Assembly (NCBI GenBank): GCA_947464275.1
Contig: CANHVU010000012.1
Coordinates: 1 to 64,000, forward strand
DNA from: Bacteroidota bacterium
Lineage (GTDB): Bacteria; Bacteroidota; Bacteroidia; UKL13-3
Direction: 5' to 3'
Length of the DNA: 64,000 nt
Shown: piece after piece, positions 62,349 through 64,000 of the stretch
Numbering within the stretch: the stretch's first letter is position 1
Layout: each line of letters begins with the position of its first letter
Notes under the pieces: generated by a model
Seen by the model: only the letters and a program-made list of their open reading frames with translations
Databases searched by the model: none
What the model was told of the DNA's origin: nothing
Position numbers and translations under genes: made by a program

Positions 62349-63806
62349 ATGAGTAAATTTAAGTTTAGCGTTTATTTAATGGTATTATTACCTCTTTGTG
62401 CAAATGCTCAAGTAAAATTAAGTTTACTTCAAGCTGTACAAATGGCTAAAGACAAAAGTTTACAAGCAAGTATAAATTTAAATTTGTTTTATGCAGCTCA
62501 AGTAAATTATAAATCTTCATCGGCTAATAGGTTGCCACTAATAAATGCTTATGTGAATGCACCTGGATTGGATAGAAGTTTAGGTCAAGTAATGCAGCCT
62601 GATGGTACCATAAAGTTTGTTGAAAGAACACAAGCATTGTCGTATGGAAGTATAAACTTACAGCAAAATTTGATGGCCACAGGAGGCGTAGTTTCTATTT
62701 CTTCAGCTTTAACAAGATTTGATTTACTATCGCAAAATGGTTTAACTAATTGGCAAGCATCTCCTTTAATAGTATCCATAAGCCAACCCTTGTTAAGGTT
62801 TAATGAATTAAAATTCCAATGGCAATTAGCTAAATTAAGATTTAAACAAAATTCAAGATTATATGCGGAGCGATCAGAAGATTTATCAATTCAAATTACC
62901 CAAACTTATTTTGATGCTGTAAATGCAGAAGCTGAATTAAAACTAGCCGAATTTAATTTAAGTGTTAACGATACATTATTGCGCATGGCTAAAGGACGCT
63001 ATAATTTGGGAAAGATTGGTGAGGATGATTTATTGCAAACTGAATTACGATTGATGAATGCTCAAAATAGTTTAGATCAAGCTAAATTAAACTATTACCA
63101 AAGTATGAACCAACTAAGAATTATTTTGGGTTTACCTAAAAATGCTGAATTTATATTAGATCCAGAAACGCATTTGCCATTTTTTGAACCAGATATTGAA
63201 AAAGCAGTTAGCAATGCCATTAAAAGTAGAAGTGATTTTGTGCAAATTAATATTGAACAAAAACAAATTGAAGCCAACTTACGAAGGGCCAAATTAAATC
63301 AGCTACCCAATGCCGAATTAAATGCAACTTATGGTTTAAGTCAAACGGCAAGTAATATTGAAAATAGTTATAAAAATCCAGCAGAACAACAACGTGTTAG
63401 TTTAGGTTTAAACTTACCTTTAATGAATTGGGGAAGGTTTAGAAATGATTATAAAGAAGCTAAATACCAATTTAAAGCCAAAGACGCACAGTTACAATTA
63501 GCGTATTTAAATTTAGAGCAGGATGTAGTTTTTTTGGTTATGCAGTACAAACAATTAAAACAACGTGTTAGCATAAGCGCCAAAGCAGATACCATAGCTC
63601 AAAAGCGTTATGAAGTGGCTAAGAATAGGTATTTTATTGGTAAAATAGATAATACCAATTTAAATATTGCTCAAACTGAAAAGGATTTAGCAAGAAATGA
63701 ATATTATAGAACTTTAAAAGATTATTGGTTAAGTTACTACCGTTTACGTAGAACCACATTATACGATTTTGAAAAGCAAGAAAGCTTATTTGTAGAAACA
63801 AAATAG
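62349..63806 (+). CDS. TolC-family outer membrane efflux protein
   Basis: The 485-residue protein has a signal peptide (MSKFKFSVYLMVLLPLCANAQ) and the two-fold repeated helical pattern of TolC-like channels: LLQAVQMAKDKSLQASINLNLFYAAQVNYKSS, TQTYFDAVNAEAELKLAEFNLSVND, GRYNLGKIGEDDLLQTELRLMNAQNSLDQAKLNYYQ, and in the second half RSDFVQINIEQKQIEANLRRAKLNQLPNAEL, RYEVAKNRYFIGKIDNTNLNIAQTEKDLARNEYY. The ATG at 62349 is preferred to 62298 because it starts the signal peptide. It is followed by a terminator, so partner pump genes are not in the same transcript. Confidence 0.92.
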   Translation: MSKFKFSVYLMVLLPLCANAQVKLSLLQAVQMAKDKSLQASINLNLFYAAQVNYKSSSANRLPLINAYVNAPGLDRSLGQVMQPDGTIKFVERTQALSYGSINLQQNLMATGGVVSISSALTRFDLLSQNGLTNWQASPLIVSISQPLLRFNELKFQWQLAKLRFKQNSRLYAERSEDLSIQITQTYFDAVNAEAELKLAEFNLSVNDTLLRMAKGRYNLGKIGEDDLLQTELRLMNAQNSLDQAKLNYYQSMNQLRIILGLPKNAEFILDPETHLPFFEPDIEKAVSNAIKSRSDFVQINIEQKQIEANLRRAKLNQLPNAELNATYGLSQTASNIENSYKNPAEQQRVSLGLNLPLMNWGRFRNDYKEAKYQFKAKDAQLQLAYLNLEQDVVFLVMQYKQLKQRVSISAKADTIAQKRYEVAKNRYFIGKIDNTNLNIAQTEKDLARNEYYRTLKDYWLSYYRLRRTTLYDFEKQESLFVETK

Positions 63807-63812
63807 GGTAAA

Positions 63813-63848
63813 AAAAAAAGAGGCTGTCTAAATAGGCAGCCTCTTTTT
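63813..63848 (+). terminator. Terminator after the TolC-type gene
   Basis: AGAGGCTGTC and GGCAGCCTCT form a 10-bp stem (one G-T pair) with a 6-nt loop, flanked by A- and T-runs. Confidence 0.9.
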
Positions 63849-64000
63849 TTGTTTTATGATGTAAAGAACAATACCATTAAAAATTAATAAGTGTATGTGT
63901 TTTTTATTAAACTATTTTTATCTAAATTATATTCTATTTGAATAACGTTAAAGTTCGTTTTAAGCTATATATTTTATCAACAATAGTTTGACTACAGTTT
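63849..64000. other. Right-edge intergenic sequence
   Basis: AT-rich, with no coding frame, repeat or RNA gene that I can support before the window ends. Confidence 0.4.

Overview
The window is AT-rich chromosomal DNA from a member of the Bacteroidota, most likely a Sphingobacteriia/Chitinophagia/Flavobacteriia-type organism. The evidence is: C-terminal T9SS (Por) sorting domains; a SusC-like TonB receptor with an N-terminal carboxypeptidase-regulatory domain; LytS/LytTR two-component genes; an S16 protein with a long Ala/Glu-rich tail; TAnnTTTG-type -7 promoter elements, three of them paired with a TTG box 19 nt upstream; and almost no Shine-Dalgarno sequences except in front of rpsU. No rRNA, tRNA, CRISPR array, phage or intact insertion sequence was found.

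Layout. (1) 1-7959, minus strand: a tight five-gene operon made of a small membrane protein, a DUF1573 protein, a small T9SS-sorted protein carrying one YD-like motif, a 2151-residue TcB/TcC-like Rhs protein with a signal peptide and a candidate permuted papain-like toxin domain, and a membrane-anchored ORF overlapping it by GTGA and cut by the window edge (candidate immunity protein). This is the most system-like part of the window. (2) 7960-8827: gene-poor, with a 12-unit 21-bp tandem repeat array. (3) 8828-24732, mostly plus: APC permease, a duplicated-motif hypothetical, a retropepsin-like protease, uvrA, a secreted EEP nuclease, an rsmH paralogue broken by one in-frame stop, a standalone RluA N-terminal domain, a PNGase F-like T9SS protein, a membrane-anchored P-loop ATPase, an ABC-2 permease and an MFS exporter. 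(4) 24845-34825: paaN-type aldehyde dehydrogenase, TonB receptor plus LytS/LytTR pair, a six-PAS kinase, msrC and a lipoprotein. (5) 35021-43956: housekeeping genes queA, rimM-rpsP, arginase, recN, an O-antigen ligase-like protein, carA and eno. (6) 44049-46450: an apparently inserted island of three fast-evolving envelope genes and diverged repeats between eno and divIC. (7) 46529-64000: divIC, rpsU with a strong SD, lipoprotein, MltD-like transglycosylase, parC, VIT1-type transporter, leuS carrying an in-frame palindromic repeat, ftsX-DUF3098-uppP-MBL-subtilase, a CarboxypepD_reg protein, ybaB and a TolC-type outer membrane protein.

How genes work together: ftsX, divIC, uppP, the MltD-like enzyme and the WaaL-like ligase serve cell wall and envelope assembly. 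queA, rimM/rpsP, rpsU and leuS serve translation. uvrA and recN serve DNA repair and parC serves topology. The TonB receptor with the LytS/LytTR pair looks like a substrate-responsive outer membrane uptake locus. Functional names come from recognising family motifs by eye; no database search was possible.
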